From: Xenorhabdus miraniensis
GTDB taxonomy: Bacteria; Pseudomonadota; Gammaproteobacteria; Enterobacterales; Enterobacteriaceae
DNA length: 64,000 bases
Reading direction: 5' to 3'
NCBI RefSeq assembly: GCF_002632615.1
Contig: NZ_NITZ01000011.1
Span: 1-64,000 of the forward strand
The position numbers and the translations under genes are program-made. Every line of letters starts with the position of its first letter. The first letter of the stretch is position 1. This document shows, piece by piece, positions 17,078 through 27,561 of the stretch. The notes beneath the pieces were generated by a model that did not search any database, had not been told where the DNA came from, and saw only the letters and a list, made by a program, of their open reading frames with translations.

Positions 17078-18796
17078 ATGAGTGCAGCAACAACCGACGT
17101 TGAAAACCAAAATAAAGGTTTTAACGCTATTATCAGCAGGATAAAAGCTGATCCAAAAGTTCCGTTATTAGTTGCTGGCTCCGCTGCCATCGCTATCGTC
17201 GTCGCCCTGTTCCTCTGGTTGCAAAGCCCCGATTATCGCGTGCTTTACAGCAACCTGAGTGATAAGGATGGCGGGGAAATCGTTACGCAATTAACCCAAA
17301 TGAACGTCCCTTACCGTTTTGCCGAAAATGGTTCTGCGCTCATGATACCTGCTGATAAGGTGCATGAGACTCGCCTGAAACTGGCACAACAAGGGCTACC
17401 AAAAGGGGGCGCGGCAGGTTTCGAACTCTTGGATAAAGAGAAATTCGGTATCAGTCAGTTCAGTGAGCAGGTCAATTACCAACGCGCATTGGAAGGTGAG
17501 CTGGCTCGTACTGTTGAATCACTCGGCCCAGTCCAGAGCGCTCGTGTCCATTTGGCCTTGCCAAAACCTTCATTGTTCGTTCGTGAACAAAAATCGCCGT
17601 CAGCCTCCGTAACAGTCGGATTGCTGCAAGGCCGTGTTCTGGATGAAGGGCAAATCAATGCCATTGTGCATATGGTTTCAAGCAGTGTTGCCGGTTTGCC
17701 GGCAGGCAATGTGACGATTGTGGATCAATCCGGTCGCCTGCTGACACAAGCCGATGCCACTGGCCGTGATTTGAACACGACTCAGTTGAAATATACGCAG
17801 GAAGTAGAGAGTCGTTTCCAGCACCGCATTGAGACTATTCTGGCCCCTGTCGTGGGCCGCGGTAATGTGCATGCTCAGGTAACAGCACAAATTGATTTCT
17901 CTCACCGTGAAGAAACGGCGGAAGAGTATAAACCTAATCAGCCACCAAATCAGGCGGCCATCCGCTCCAAACAAACCAGTGTCAGCGAGCAGAGTGGTGG
18001 GCCATTGGTAGGCGGGGTGCCGGGAGCATTGTCGAATCAGCCAAATGCTGCACCGAATGCCCCGATTGAAAAACCGAATGCCAAAGGCAATGGTGACGAA
18101 AAATCTGACCAGAGCCGTAACAATAGTGCCAATAGCAATAACAGAAATAATAGCTATGAGCGCGTGATAAGTAACAACCGCAATAACCGTCATGACGAAA
18201 CCACCAACTATGAAGTGGATCGCACCATTCGCCATGTTCAATTACAAGCAGGCGCAGTGGAACGTCTTTCGGTTGCCGTTGTGGTCAACTATGCCACCGT
18301 TCAGGGAGAAAATGGCCCTGAAACAAAAGCGCTGACACCAGAACAGTTATCGCAGATAGAAGCACTAACCCGTGAAGCCATGGGATTCTCTGCTGAACGT
18401 GGCGATAGCCTGAACGTGCTCAACACACCGTTCAATGATACATCCGAAGTGATAGAAGCTCTGCCATTCTGGCAGCACCCTGTCCTGCTGGAAAAGCTGT
18501 TGGAAGCAGGTCGTTGGTTATTGTTGGTTCTGGTTGCCTGGTTATTGTGGCGTAAGATGATTGTGCCACAACTCGCCAAAAAACGTGCCGCAGAAAAAGC
18601 CGCACTGGAAACGAAGAAAACACCGCAGAAACAGCAACCAGAAACCAATGCTGAAATGGATGAAAAAATGCGCCGTAAGCTGGCTCGCCAACGCGTTAAT
18701 ACAGAGCTTCAAAGTCAGCGTATCCGTGAACTTGCAGAAAAAGATCCTCGCGTCGTCGCGCTGGTGATCCGTCAATGGATGAGTAACGAACAATGA
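17078..18796 (+). CDS. fliF: Flagellar MS-ring protein
   Basis: Forms the membrane-embedded MS ring that houses the export gate. 572 residues. One membrane helix lies near the N-terminus (about 30-49, [21 protein letters not shown]) and one near the C-terminus (about 475-492, [12 protein letters not shown]). The ring-building motifs lie between ([17 protein letters not shown], the [20 protein letters not shown] segment, and [14 protein letters not shown]). Residues about 300-370 form a low-complexity Asn/Pro-rich linker ([14 protein letters not shown]). The C-terminal cytoplasmic tail ([13 protein letters not shown]) is the FliG-binding site. First gene of fliFGHIJK; its stop overlaps the fliG start (ATGA). 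Confidence 0.96.
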   Translation: MSAATTDVENQNKGFNAIISRIKADPKVPLLVAGSAAIAIVVALFLWLQSPDYRVLYSNLSDKDGGEIVTQLTQMNVPYRFAENGSALMIPADKVHETRLKLAQQGLPKGGAAGFELLDKEKFGISQFSEQVNYQRALEGELARTVESLGPVQSARVHLALPKPSLFVREQKSPSASVTVGLLQGRVLDEGQINAIVHMVSSSVAGLPAGNVTIVDQSGRLLTQADATGRDLNTTQLKYTQEVESRFQHRIETILAPVVGRGNVHAQVTAQIDFSHREETAEEYKPNQPPNQAAIRSKQTSVSEQSGGPLVGGVPGALSNQPNAAPNAPIEKPNAKGNGDEKSDQSRNNSANSNNRNNSYERVISNNRNNRHDETTNYEVDRTIRHVQLQAGAVERLSVAVVVNYATVQGENGPETKALTPEQLSQIEALTREAMGFSAERGDSLNVLNTPFNDTSEVIEALPFWQHPVLLEKLLEAGRWLLLVLVAWLLWRKMIVPQLAKKRAAEKAALETKKTPQKQQPETNAEMDEKMRRKLARQRVNTELQSQRIRELAEKDPRVVALVIRQWMSNEQ

Positions 18797-19785
18797 GCCT
18801 GACCGGAACAGAAAGAAGTGCCGTCATGTTAATGACCCTGGGAGAAGATCAGGCGGCCGAGGTGTTCAAGCACCTGAATTCCCGGGAGGTACAACAACTG
18901 AGTATTGCTATGGCGGGGATGAAGCAAGTCTCCAACCAGCAACTGGTTGATGTGCTGGCGGAGTTTGAAGAAGATGCGGGGCAGTTCACTGCCCTCAGCA
19001 TTAACGCCAACGATTATCTGCGCAGCGTACTGATCAAAGCATTGGGTGAAGAGCGTGCTTCCAGTCTGCTTGAGGATATCCTTGAGTCCCGTGATACCAC
19101 GACAGGCATTGAAACCCTCAACTTCATGGAACCGCAAATGGCGGCCGATATGATCCGCGACGAGCATCCACAGATCATTGCCACTATTTTGGTTCACCTG
19201 AATCGTGGTCAGGCAGCCGATATTCTCGCTCTGTTTGATGATCGTCTGCGCAATGATGTCATGCTTCGTATCGCTACCTTTGGCGGCGTACAGCCATCCG
19301 CACTGGCAGAATTAACAGAAGTATTGAATAACCTGCTGGATGGTCAGAACCTGAAACGCAGCAAAATGGGTGGTATTCGTACTGCGGCAGAAATCATCAA
19401 TCTGATGAAAAGCCAGCAGGAAGAAGGCGTCATTGATGCAGTCCGCACTTACGATAACGAACTGGCACAGAAAATCATTGATGAAATGTTCCTGTTCGAA
19501 AACCTTATCGGCGTGGACGATCGCAGTATCCAGCGCCTGTTGCAGGAAATTCCGGCCGATTCCCTGCTTGTGGCATTGAAAGGTTGCGATCAGGCATTGC
19601 GCGATCACTTCCTCAACAATATGTCGCAGCGTGCTGCTGAAATCATGCGTGATGATTTGGCAAACCGTGGCCCGGTTCGTATGTCCCAAGTGGAAGCAGA
19701 ACAGAAATCCATCCTGCTTGTGGTGCGTCGTCTGGCAGAAAGCGGTGAAATGATCCTGAATGGTGGTGACGATACCTATGTCTGA
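18793..19785 (+). CDS. fliG: Flagellar motor switch protein FliG
   Basis: Rotor protein that contacts the MotA stator and generates torque. 330 residues. The N-terminal FliF-binding part starts [25 protein letters not shown]; the middle part carries the EHPQ motif ([14 protein letters not shown]) for FliM binding; and the C-terminal torque helix contains charged [12 protein letters not shown] and [22 protein letters not shown]. It overlaps fliF by 4 bp and fliH by 8 bp, so the three are translationally coupled. Confidence 0.97.
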   Translation: MSLTGTERSAVMLMTLGEDQAAEVFKHLNSREVQQLSIAMAGMKQVSNQQLVDVLAEFEEDAGQFTALSINANDYLRSVLIKALGEERASSLLEDILESRDTTTGIETLNFMEPQMAADMIRDEHPQIIATILVHLNRGQAADILALFDDRLRNDVMLRIATFGGVQPSALAELTEVLNNLLDGQNLKRSKMGGIRTAAEIINLMKSQQEEGVIDAVRTYDNELAQKIIDEMFLFENLIGVDDRSIQRLLQEIPADSLLVALKGCDQALRDHFLNNMSQRAAEIMRDDLANRGPVRMSQVEAEQKSILLVVRRLAESGEMILNGGDDTYV

Positions 19786-20482
19786 TAAGCCAAATAATGG
19801 AAGCTGGCAGCCGTGGCAACCAAACGAATTGAATCTGTGGGATACACTGCGGGCGAAACTGGAACCGGTGGACGAGACAGAGGAGCCAAGCGAACAGGAA
19901 CGGCTGCTGGAACAAATAAAAATGCTGGATGAGCTGAAAGAACAGGCCCGTCAGGCAGGTCATATGCAGGGCATTGCAGAAGGCCAGACTCAGGGTTATG
20001 AACAAGGACTCCAGGAAGGCCGAAAGGCCGGACTGGAACAAGGCTTGCAGGAATCCATACAACAACAGCAAGTGGTTATCGAACAATGGCAAGCATTGCT
20101 GACAGATTTTAGCCATTCGCTGGATGGTCTGGATACGGTTATTGCTTCGCGTTTAATGCAACTTTCACTAACGGCTGCTCACCATATTTTAGGGCAGCCC
20201 GCTGTTTGTGATGGCACTGCCCTACTGAATCAGATCCGTGAGTTTATCCAACAGGAGCCTATGTTCAGTGGAAAACCACAGTTGCGTGTCCACCCACAAA
20301 ATATTTCTCTGGTTGAACAACAACTAGGGGAAGTTTTGGCACTACATGGCTGGCGTCTCGTTGCAGATAACAAACTGCATCCGGGCGGCTGTAAAGTCAG
20401 TGCCGATGAAGGCGATATGGACGCCAGTTTAGCAACCCGCTGGCACGAAATGTGCCGTCTGGCAGCACCGGGAGAATTGTGA
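19778..20482 (+). CDS. fliH: Flagellar export ATPase regulator FliH
   Basis: A 234-residue peripheral stalk protein that dimerises, binds FliI and tethers it to the C ring through its conserved N-terminal tryptophans ([14 protein letters not shown], seen here). Residues about 65-95 are a GxxxG-repeat helix ([21 protein letters not shown]), typical of FliH. The start is the ATG at 19778 (MSDKPNNG), which overlaps the fliG stop. The stop overlaps the fliI start by one base (TGATG). Confidence 0.94.
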   Translation: MSDKPNNGSWQPWQPNELNLWDTLRAKLEPVDETEEPSEQERLLEQIKMLDELKEQARQAGHMQGIAEGQTQGYEQGLQEGRKAGLEQGLQESIQQQQVVIEQWQALLTDFSHSLDGLDTVIASRLMQLSLTAAHHILGQPAVCDGTALLNQIREFIQQEPMFSGKPQLRVHPQNISLVEQQLGEVLALHGWRLVADNKLHPGGCKVSADEGDMDASLATRWHEMCRLAAPGEL

Positions 20483-21846
20483 TGACGGCAAGACTTGGGC
20501 GCTGGCTGACAACATTGGATTCATTGGAAAAGCGTCTGGAAAAAACCCCGAAAGTACGCCGTTACGGACGCCTGACCCGCGCGACAGGTTTAGTGCTGGA
20601 AGCCACTGGCTTGCACATGCCCCTCGGTGCGACTTGTCTGATCGAACGTCAGAATGGCAACACCATTGAAGAGGTTGAAAGTGAAGTTGTTGGCTTCAAT
20701 GGTGAAAAGTTGTTGTTGATGCCATTGGAAGAACTGGAAGGCATTGTGCCGGGTGCCCGCGTCTATGCCCGTTCTTATGGTGAAGATGCGGGAGGCGGAC
20801 GCCGCCTGCCTCTGGGGCCTGAATTACTTGGCAGGGTTCTGGATGGTGCCGGACGCTCCCTTGATGGCTTACCCGCACCTGATACAGGCTATCGTGCTCC
20901 CCTGACAACCACTCCAATCAACCCCCTGCAACGAACTCCCATCAGCAATGTACTGGATGTTGGCGTCCGTGCCATTAATGCCCTGCTGACCGTCGGGCGT
21001 GGGCAGCGTATGGGCCTATTCGCCGGCTCAGGTGTTGGTAAGAGTGTGCTGCTCGGCATGATGGCACGTTATACCCAGGCTGATGTGATCGTAGTGGGTC
21101 TGATTGGTGAACGTGGTCGGGAAGTTAAAGACTTTATTGAAAATATCTTGGGTGTGGAAGGGTTGTCACGCTCTGTTGTTGTCGCCGCTCCTGCTGATGT
21201 TTCGCCATTGTTGCGCATGCAGGGAGCCTCTTATGCGACCCGTATCGCTGAAGATTTCCGCGATCGCGGTAAACATGTCCTGCTGATTATGGATTCTCTG
21301 ACCCGCTACAGCATGGCACAACGCGAAATTGCACTGGCTATCGGCGAACCTCCGGCCACCAAAGGCTATCCTCCTTCTGTATTTGCCAAATTACCCGCAC
21401 TGGTGGAAAGGGCCGGCAATGGCGTCAGCGACGGCGGCTCAATTACTGCATTTTATACCGTACTGACAGAAGGTGACGATCAACAAGACCCGATTGCCGA
21501 TGCGGCTCGCGCTATCTTAGATGGTCATATTGTGCTATCGCGTTCACTGGCAGAGTCTGGTCACTACCCTGCCATTGATATTGAGGCTTCCATCAGCCGT
21601 GCCATGACTGCCCTGATCGACAATACCCATTATCGACGTGTGCAACATTTCAAACAGTTGCTTTCCGGCTACCAGCGCAACCGTGATTTGATCAACGTTG
21701 GTGCCTATGCGGCGGGCAGTGATCCCTTACTGGACAGAGCGATTGAACTTTATCCGCATATGGCTCAGTTCCTGCAACAGGGCATTGAAGAACGCAGTGA
21801 GTACGATGCAGCCTGTACCCAGCTTCAACAGCTATTGCCAATCTAA
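20482..21846 (+). CDS. fliI: Flagellum-specific export ATPase
   Basis: Hexameric F1-beta-like ATPase that unfolds and delivers export substrates. 454 residues. The Walker A motif is [15 protein letters not shown], the switch segment is [17 protein letters not shown], and the Walker B part is [18 protein letters not shown]. It ends in the usual QLLPI. The start is the ATG at 20482 (MTARLGRWL), which overlaps the fliH stop. A short 15-bp tandem repeat follows immediately after the stop. Confidence 0.97.
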   Translation: MTARLGRWLTTLDSLEKRLEKTPKVRRYGRLTRATGLVLEATGLHMPLGATCLIERQNGNTIEEVESEVVGFNGEKLLLMPLEELEGIVPGARVYARSYGEDAGGGRRLPLGPELLGRVLDGAGRSLDGLPAPDTGYRAPLTTTPINPLQRTPISNVLDVGVRAINALLTVGRGQRMGLFAGSGVGKSVLLGMMARYTQADVIVVGLIGERGREVKDFIENILGVEGLSRSVVVAAPADVSPLLRMQGASYATRIAEDFRDRGKHVLLIMDSLTRYSMAQREIALAIGEPPATKGYPPSVFAKLPALVERAGNGVSDGGSITAFYTVLTEGDDQQDPIADAARAILDGHIVLSRSLAESGHYPAIDIEASISRAMTALIDNTHYRRVQHFKQLLSGYQRNRDLINVGAYAAGSDPLLDRAIELYPHMAQFLQQGIEERSEYDAACTQLQQLLPI

Positions 21847-21896
21847 CATTTTACCTATGGAAATGTTACCTATGGGAATGTTACCTACGGGAATGT
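21847..21896. repeat. 15-bp tandem repeat after fliI
   Basis: About three full copies plus a partial one of a 15-bp unit, AATGTTACCTATGGG (exact at 21862-21876; one change in the next copy, 21877-21891; three changes in the copy at 21847-21861). It fills the start of the 168-bp gap between fliI and fliJ and is not part of a recognised gene. It may vary in copy number among strains. Confidence 0.75.
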
Positions 21897-22014
21897 CATC
21901 GAGGAGTTTTTTGCCAACGAGTATAACGTTTGCCGGTACGGTGCCGATATAACTTTACTATTGATGTAATTCAGTAACGCTTATGTCTGTTTGGTGATTT
22001 AAACGAGGAAATAC

Positions 22015-22461
22015 ATGCAACAACACTCCCCTCTCGTGACTTTGCGCGAACTTGCCCAAGCTGCGGCGGAAAAAGCCGCATCACAACTTGCACAAATCAG
22101 GCAAAGTCACCAACAAATGGAGCAACAACTCGCGGCGTTAATGAGTTATCAGGATGAATATCGTACCCGTTTGAACGACACTCTCAGCAGTGGCATGTCC
22201 TGCTCAACCTGGCAAAATTATCAGCAGTTTATGAAAACGCTGGAAATGGCAATTGAACAGCACAGATTACAGCTCAATCAGTGGAAAAAACGACTTGAGC
22301 AAGCCATGTCACAATGGCAGGAAAAACAGCAGCGTCTGAACGCCTTCAACACACTGCAACAACGGGCAGAGCATAATTTGAAGTTACACCAGAACCGCAT
22401 GGAGCAAAAACAAATGGACGAGTACGCACAACGTGGTGCACAACGGAGAATGAAACAATGA
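22015..22461 (+). CDS. fliJ: Flagellar export chaperone-escort FliJ
   Basis: A 148-residue, almost wholly coiled-coil, Gln-rich protein that sits in the centre of the FliI hexamer like the gamma subunit of F1-ATPase. Signatures are the ELAQAAAEKAASQLAQIRQSHQQMEQQLAAL helix and the C-terminal QKQMDEYAQRGAQRR. A GAGGAAA ribosome site precedes it. It overlaps fliK by 4 bp (ATGA). Unlike the tightly packed genes upstream, it is separated from fliI by a 168-bp gap that contains a tandem repeat. Confidence 0.93.
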   Translation: MQQHSPLVTLRELAQAAAEKAASQLAQIRQSHQQMEQQLAALMSYQDEYRTRLNDTLSSGMSCSTWQNYQQFMKTLEMAIEQHRLQLNQWKKRLEQAMSQWQEKQQRLNAFNTLQQRAEHNLKLHQNRMEQKQMDEYAQRGAQRRMKQ

Positions 22462-23900
22462 ATCTCACTCTTTTGCCTACTGATTTAAAACTCACGAATA
22501 AAGGCCCGGAAAAAAGTCTGCCGACTTTAAATGAACCCGCGAACGGTAACCCTTCCTCTCAATTTGGGCAACTTCTCAATGCAGAAACAGCCTCTATGCG
22601 GAAGCACACTGCTCAGGCGGATAAAAATAGTCTGAAAGAGGGAAAATCTGCTGCTGACAAAACAGCGCAGGGCGAATGGTCACCATTGCAGCCTGCATCA
22701 GATAATGCGGTGGTCACAGATAAGTTGCAGGCGGAAGTTGCCTTACAAGAAAACCGTGCCGAATTTGCCGTATTGAAAGATGAAGATCTTTTGTCAGCCG
22801 AAGCGTTAAGTGCTGTTATTCCGATCCAAATTGCCGGGCTGGTCACTCCTTCTGCAAATTCTGCGGCTTTTCAAGAAAGTACAGATGGCTTAATGGAAAA
22901 TAGCTTGCTGGATGATGAAAACAGTGTTGTCCAGACGTTACTGGGCAACGATATCAAAGACACCAAAGTTGCCGGCACAGATCTTTCTGAACAATCTCTC
23001 TCTGAACAATCTAAAGAGACGGCACCAGACAGAGCTATCCAATTTTCTGCTGCACAAGATATTGCACTCAGTAACAAAACAGAGAACTCTGCCGACGCTC
23101 GTCCTGTGCTCACACCAATCGCCGATCAAGTAAAACTGGCTGCCACTAATAAAGCAGGGTATGACAATACTCTCTCCAAAAATATTTCTTCAGACCATAT
23201 TTCTTCGAACAATATTTTTTCAAACAATATTTCTTCAAAAAACAGTGGCAAGGAGCTGAATCTGCTTCAAATGGCAATTCAGGGCGCTCCTGCGTTGACG
23301 GCAGCTACAATAGAAACCGCTTCCATCGACTCACCTGCGGTATTGGCAGCTTCTCCCCTGCTTTCAGGCGGGCAACAAGCAACGGGTCAATTTCAGTTGA
23401 ATAGCACAACTGCGCCTTTATTGAGTGCCCATCTTGGCAGCGAAGAATGGCAACAACAACTCAATCAGCACGTGTTGTTCTTTAACCGTAATGGATTGCG
23501 ACAGGCTGAGCTTCGTTTACATCCTCAAGAACTGGGGGCACTGCATGTCCGCATGAGTGTTGAAGATAATCAGGCACAATTGCACTTTGTTTCTGCTCAT
23601 CAGAATGTTCGTGCTGCTCTGGAAGCTGCTTTGCCGGGACTTCGCCACTCACTGGCAGAAAGTGGCATTCAATTGGCTCAAAGCAGTGTCAGTAGTGATG
23701 CCCAAGGGAACTGGCAACAAGAACATCACGCCAGTAACCAAGCTAATAACCAGAATAGTGATCATTCCAACTCCCATGCCAATACTCAACGTCATGGTTT
23801 AGTGGCCTCAACCGGAGTTACCGCTGCTCATGATTCAGCCATCAGGCTGACACCTCAGCAACTCGCCTCAACCCGGGGAGGTGTTGATACTTTTGCCTGA
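22458..23900 (+). CDS. fliK: Flagellar hook-length control protein
   Basis: Exported molecular ruler that measures the hook and switches export specificity through FlhB. 480 residues. The N-terminal two thirds are Ala/Ser/Asn-rich and poorly conserved, as usual. The C-terminal switch domain is clear at about 325-400 (EEWQQQLNQHVLFFNRNGLRQAELRLHPQELGALHVRM). Residues about 242-261 are encoded by four 15-bp tandem repeats. The ruler length may therefore vary if the repeat number does. Last gene of fliFGHIJK. Confidence 0.92.
   Translation: MNLTLLPTDLKLTNKGPEKSLPTLNEPANGNPSSQFGQLLNAETASMRKHTAQADKNSLKEGKSAADKTAQGEWSPLQPASDNAVVTDKLQAEVALQENRAEFAVLKDEDLLSAEALSAVIPIQIAGLVTPSANSAAFQESTDGLMENSLLDDENSVVQTLLGNDIKDTKVAGTDLSEQSLSEQSKETAPDRAIQFSAAQDIALSNKTENSADARPVLTPIADQVKLAATNKAGYDNTLSKNISSDHISSNNIFSNNISSKNSGKELNLLQMAIQGAPALTAATIETASIDSPAVLAASPLLSGGQQATGQFQLNSTTAPLLSAHLGSEEWQQQLNQHVLFFNRNGLRQAELRLHPQELGALHVRMSVEDNQAQLHFVSAHQNVRAALEAALPGLRHSLAESGIQLAQSSVSSDAQGNWQQEHHASNQANNQNSDHSNSHANTQRHGLVASTGVTAAHDSAIRLTPQQLASTRGGVDTFA
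23181..23240 (+). repeat. 15-bp in-frame tandem repeat within fliK
   Basis: Four adjacent units close to AATATTTCTTCAAAC (23181-23195, 23196-23210, 23211-23225, 23226-23240) encode an NISS/NNIFS-type run. The unit is a multiple of three, so gain or loss of copies keeps the frame and lengthens or shortens the ruler. Confidence 0.75.
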
Positions 23901-24105
23901 TTATTCACCTAATTTCAGGATGCACTGTAATAAAATGAAAAAGGGCCGATAACAAACGTGTGAGTTAATGGTTTTTTCTCCGTTTGTTCCCGCTATTGCC
24001 GGAACAAAGACGCGGGATAATTGATATCGATTTTGATGGATAAGGAGATCCGCCACGGAATGCGCGGCGACTTATCCGCAACGAAAAACAGGAATTTGTC
24101 TGTCC

Positions 24106-24582
24106 ATGTCTGATTATAGCTACGAGCATAAACGCACAAATCCAATTTGGATGATACTGCTAATACTGATCGCTGTTCTTGGTGCCGCCATCGGAGGGTA
24201 TAGCTGGTGGACAATGAGCCAGTCAGCCAATAACAGCTCAGAAAAAACCAAAGTCATCAATGCCCCTGTATTTATGAACTTGGAGCCTTTTACCGTCAAT
24301 TTGATCGATGACGAAGATCATTTCGACCGCGTCCTGTATGTTGGCGTGACATTACGCCTGTCTGACGAAAAAACCCGTCAGCGACTCCATGATTATCTGC
24401 CAGAAATTCGTAGCCGTATGTTGCTGTTATTATCTCGCCAAAAAGCCACCGAACTGGCAAAAGATGACGGCAAAATGCGTTTGGTGGCAGAAATCAAACA
24501 GACATTAAACCCGACACTAATACCCGGTGAGTCTGATCAGGAAATCACCGATGTGTTGTTTACCACGTTTATTCTGCGATAA
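24106..24582 (+). CDS. fliL: Flagellar basal body-associated protein FliL
   Basis: A 158-residue single-pass inner-membrane protein at the stator-rotor interface. Its membrane helix is near residues 14-34 (IWMILLILIAVLGAAIGGY) and its periplasmic domain begins after a polar linker (FMNLEPFTVNLIDDEDHFDRVLYVGVTLRL). First gene of fliLMNOPQR. The 205-bp gap upstream contains a GCCGATAA at 23945-23952 without a convincing -35 partner. Confidence 0.93.
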   Translation: MSDYSYEHKRTNPIWMILLILIAVLGAAIGGYSWWTMSQSANNSSEKTKVINAPVFMNLEPFTVNLIDDEDHFDRVLYVGVTLRLSDEKTRQRLHDYLPEIRSRMLLLLSRQKATELAKDDGKMRLVAEIKQTLNPTLIPGESDQEITDVLFTTFILR

Positions 24583-24587
24583 TCACA

Positions 24588-25595
24588 ATGAGTGACAATA
24601 TTCTTTCACAGGCAGAGATCGATGCTCTGCTCAATGGTGACAGTGCCTCTGCTGATGACGTAGAACAAACTGCGTCTGGAGAAAATGAGGTTCGACCTTA
24701 CGATCCCAATACACAACGTCGTGTTGTACGCGAACGTTTGCAGTCACTGGAAATCATCAATGAACGTTTTGCCCGCCAATTCAGGATGGGGCTGTTTAAC
24801 ATGCTGCGCCGCAGCCCGGATATTACGGTCGGTGCCATCAAAGTTCAGCCTTATCACGAATTTGCCCGCAATCTGGCCGTGCCAACCAATCTCAATCTGG
24901 TTCACCTGAAACCATTAAGAGGAACCGCACTATTCGCTTTCGAGCCAAGCTTAGTTTATATCGCTGTTGATAACCTCTTCGGGGGTGATGGTCGTTTTCC
25001 AACCAAGGTGGAAGGCCGTGAATTTACCTATACCGAACAGCGGATCATCAACCGAATGCTGAAACTGGCGCTGGATGCCTATCGTGACGCCTGGGATTCT
25101 ATCTTTAAACTTGAAGTGGAATATGTGCGTTCCGAAACGCAGATAAAATTCACCAATATCACCACCTCACCGAACGATATCGTGGTTACCACACCGTTTC
25201 AGGTGGAGATCGGTGCATTGACCGGCGAATTCAACATCTGTATTCCATTCGCCATGATCGAACCCCTGCGCGAACGCCTGACCAATCCACCAGTGGAAAA
25301 TGTCCGTCAGGAAGAGGGATTGTGGCGTGAAAGTCTGGTGAAACAAGTTCAGCATTCAGAATTAGAGCTGGTTGCAAACTTTGTTGATATCCCACTGCGG
25401 CTGTCAAGGATACTCGAACTGAAAAGTGGCGATGTTTTGCCGATTGAAAAACCTGAACGCCTAATCGTTCACGTTGATGGTGTGCCTGTGCTCACCAGTC
25501 AATATGGAACACTAAACGGGCAGTATGCCCTGCGTGTTGAACACCTGATTAACCCTGTTTTAACTGCTCTGGATGAGGAAAAGCCCAATGAGTGA
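24588..25595 (+). CDS. fliM: Flagellar motor switch protein FliM
   Basis: C-ring protein of 335 residues that receives CheY-P and reverses rotation. The N-terminal CheY-P-binding peptide is visible (LSQAEIDALLNG), followed by a short linker, the CheC-like middle domain (FGGDGRFPTKVEGREFT, GALTGEFNICIPFAMIEPLRERL) and a SpoA-like C-terminal domain that pairs with FliN. It starts 5 bp after fliL and overlaps fliN by 8 bp. Confidence 0.96.
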   Translation: MSDNILSQAEIDALLNGDSASADDVEQTASGENEVRPYDPNTQRRVVRERLQSLEIINERFARQFRMGLFNMLRRSPDITVGAIKVQPYHEFARNLAVPTNLNLVHLKPLRGTALFAFEPSLVYIAVDNLFGGDGRFPTKVEGREFTYTEQRIINRMLKLALDAYRDAWDSIFKLEVEYVRSETQIKFTNITTSPNDIVVTTPFQVEIGALTGEFNICIPFAMIEPLRERLTNPPVENVRQEEGLWRESLVKQVQHSELELVANFVDIPLRLSRILELKSGDVLPIEKPERLIVHVDGVPVLTSQYGTLNGQYALRVEHLINPVLTALDEEKPNE

Positions 25596-25995
25596 TGCTA
25601 AACAACCCGCAGATAACGGATCGACTGACGATATGTGGGCAGAAGCGCTGGAACAACAGGCCGCACAGCAAACCTCTGACGGCGGCGCGTCAATTTTTGA
25701 GAATCTGGAACCGCAGGATGCACTTGCCCAGCTCTCCGATATTGATCTGATCATGGATATTCCCGTTAAGCTCTCGGTTGAGCTGGGACGTACCAAAATG
25801 ACTATCAAACAACTGCTGAAACTGTCACAAGGGTCAGTCGTCCCTCTTGATGGTCTGGCAGGTGAGCCACTGGATATTCTGATCAATGGCTATTTGATTG
25901 CACAGGGAGAAGTGGTTGTCGTATCCGATAAATACGGTATCCGTATCACGGATATCATCACTCCTTCTGAGCGTATGCGTCGTTTGAGTCGTTAA
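25588..25995 (+). CDS. fliN: Flagellar motor switch protein FliN
   Basis: SpoA-fold C-ring subunit of 135 residues that binds FliM and docks FliH. The C-terminal domain is typical: IMDIPVKLSVELGRTKMTIKQLLKLSQGSVVPLDGLAGEPLDILINGYLIAQGEVVVV. The start at 25588 (MSDAKQPADNG) overlaps the fliM stop; an in-frame start 15 bp upstream lies deeper in fliM and is less likely. Confidence 0.96.
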   Translation: MSDAKQPADNGSTDDMWAEALEQQAAQQTSDGGASIFENLEPQDALAQLSDIDLIMDIPVKLSVELGRTKMTIKQLLKLSQGSVVPLDGLAGEPLDILINGYLIAQGEVVVVSDKYGIRITDIITPSERMRRLSR

Positions 25996-25997
25996 CT

Positions 25998-26459
25998 ATG
26001 ATGGCGAACCAGCCTTCCCTTAATGTTTCTTTTCAACGTGGTACGGCATCTGATGCCGTACCCGTTAATACGACAGGCAATACCGAACCTCTCCCGGCCG
26101 GCCAGACACTGATGCAGATCAGCAGCGCGCTGGGGGGGATTTTATTGCTGATTTTCTTCATGACATGGCTAGTTCGCCGTTTAGGTCTTGCCCCAGCCAG
26201 AAACAAAAATCATCGATTGCTGAATGTTAAGGCGAGCTGTTCTCTCGGGCCGAAAGAGCGGGTCGTGGTGGTGGAAGTCGAAGACAACTGGCTGGTACTG
26301 GGTGTGACATCCCAGCAAATCAATATGCTGCATCAAATGCCTGCGCCACCTGATCACGCGGGAAAGGATGCCGCACTCACGTCACTGCCATTCGGCCAGA
26401 TGTTGAAAAATACGCTCCAGCGAAAAAGCAAGAACGACAAGGACGATGATGAAAAATAG
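25998..26459 (+). CDS. fliO: Flagellar export apparatus assembly protein FliO
   Basis: A 153-residue single-pass membrane protein that scaffolds FliP assembly. It has a short N-terminal periplasmic part, a membrane helix at about 37-56 ([19 protein letters not shown]), then the cytoplasmic beta domain ([34 protein letters not shown]). The start has two adjacent Met codons (25998 and 26001). It overlaps fliP by 14 bp. Confidence 0.92.
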   Translation: MMANQPSLNVSFQRGTASDAVPVNTTGNTEPLPAGQTLMQISSALGGILLLIFFMTWLVRRLGLAPARNKNHRLLNVKASCSLGPKERVVVVEVEDNWLVLGVTSQQINMLHQMPAPPDHAGKDAALTSLPFGQMLKNTLQRKSKNDKDDDEK

Positions 26460-27243
26460 CGTTTTCTTTATGACTGGCAAAAAATTTGTCTCACAGCTTA
26501 ATATGATGCGTTTGGCAACTCTGTTTATGGCACTCTTACTGCCACTGTTCCCCATGAACGCCGCTGCCGAGTTGCCCGGCATCATCAGCCAGCCTTTACC
26601 CAACGGCGGACAAAGCTGGTCACTGCCAGTCCAAACCCTAATTTTCATCACAGCTTTGGGGTTCATTCCTGCGGCTTTGCTGATGATGACCAGTTTTACC
26701 CGCATTATTATTGTTCTGGGCTTACTGCGTAACGCACTGGGAACACCGTCTGCGCCCCCTAACCAAGTGATGCTGGGCCTAGCCCTGTTTATGACGTTTT
26801 TCATCATGGCACCGGTATTTGACAAGGTTTACCAAGACGCTTACCTGCCCTACAGTGAAGATAAGATCACACTGGAAGCCGCGCTGGATAACGGTTCGAA
26901 GCCTCTGCGCCAATTCATGTTGCGCCAGACACGAGAAAACGATTTGGCTCTGTTTGCCCGCCTTGCAAACCAAGACGCCTTTGAAACTGCGGACTCTGTG
27001 CCAATGCGTGTGCTCGTCCCTGCATTTATTACCAGCGAATTAAAGACGGCATTCCAGATTGGTTTTACCCTCTTCATTCCGTTCCTGATCATCGATCTGG
27101 TTGTTGCCAGTGTGCTAATGGCCTTGGGGATGATGATGGTTCCGCCTGCCACCATATCGCTGCCGTTTAAGCTGATGCTGTTTGTCTTGGTGGATGGCTG
27201 GCAATTGTTGCTTGGCTCACTGGCGCAAAGTTTTTACGTCTAG
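26446..27243 (+). CDS. fliP: Flagellar export gate protein FliP
   Basis: Core subunit of the FliPQR export gate. Up to 265 residues: a cleavable signal peptide (cleavage likely after AAA in MNAAAELPG, about residue 40), then helices including [30 protein letters not shown], the family signature, and [34 protein letters not shown]. The extra residues before MMRLATLFM suggest the native start could be one of several Met codons (26446, 26449 or further in). It overlaps the end of fliO. Confidence 0.94.
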   Translation: MMKNSVFFMTGKKFVSQLNMMRLATLFMALLLPLFPMNAAAELPGIISQPLPNGGQSWSLPVQTLIFITALGFIPAALLMMTSFTRIIIVLGLLRNALGTPSAPPNQVMLGLALFMTFFIMAPVFDKVYQDAYLPYSEDKITLEAALDNGSKPLRQFMLRQTRENDLALFARLANQDAFETADSVPMRVLVPAFITSELKTAFQIGFTLFIPFLIIDLVVASVLMALGMMMVPPATISLPFKLMLFVLVDGWQLLLGSLAQSFYV

Positions 27244-27289
27244 CGTGGATCTATTGGAAAAAGATTAAAAAAAACGGTTTAAGAAAATT

Positions 27290-27559
27290 ATGACTCCAGA
27301 ATCGGTAATGGGCCTTGGTGTTGAGGCAATGAAAGTCGCGTTGGCATTAGCTGCCCCACTTCTTTTGTCTGCTTTGATTTGTGGCTTGATCATCAGCTTA
27401 TTGCAAGCGGCAACGCAGGTAAACGAAATGACTTTATCGTTTATTCCGAAAATCCTGGCCGTTGTCGTTACTATCATTATCGCGGGGCCATGGATGCTGA
27501 ACTTGCTTCTGGACTATATGCGTACATTGTTTAGCAGCATTCCGGCTATGATCGGTTAA
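27290..27559 (+). CDS. fliQ: Flagellar export gate protein FliQ
   Basis: An 89-residue export-gate subunit with two hydrophobic helices (ALALAAPLLLSALICGLIISLLQAATQ and ILAVVVTIIIAGPWMLNLLLDYM). It starts MTPESVMGLGVEAMKVAL, as in other enterobacteria, 46 bp after fliP and 2 bp before fliR. Confidence 0.95.
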   Translation: MTPESVMGLGVEAMKVALALAAPLLLSALICGLIISLLQAATQVNEMTLSFIPKILAVVVTIIIAGPWMLNLLLDYMRTLFSSIPAMIG

Positions 27560-27561
27560 CC

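Noticed and set aside
21847..21896. CRISPR array at the fliI-fliJ repeat
   Set aside because: The units are 15 bp and directly adjacent with no spacers; no cas genes are in the window.
23926..23952. Sigma-28 promoter before fliL
   Set aside because: GCCGATAA is present, but the -35 position reads TGTA and not TAAA at the 15-bp spacing; fliL is a class II gene in enterobacteria.
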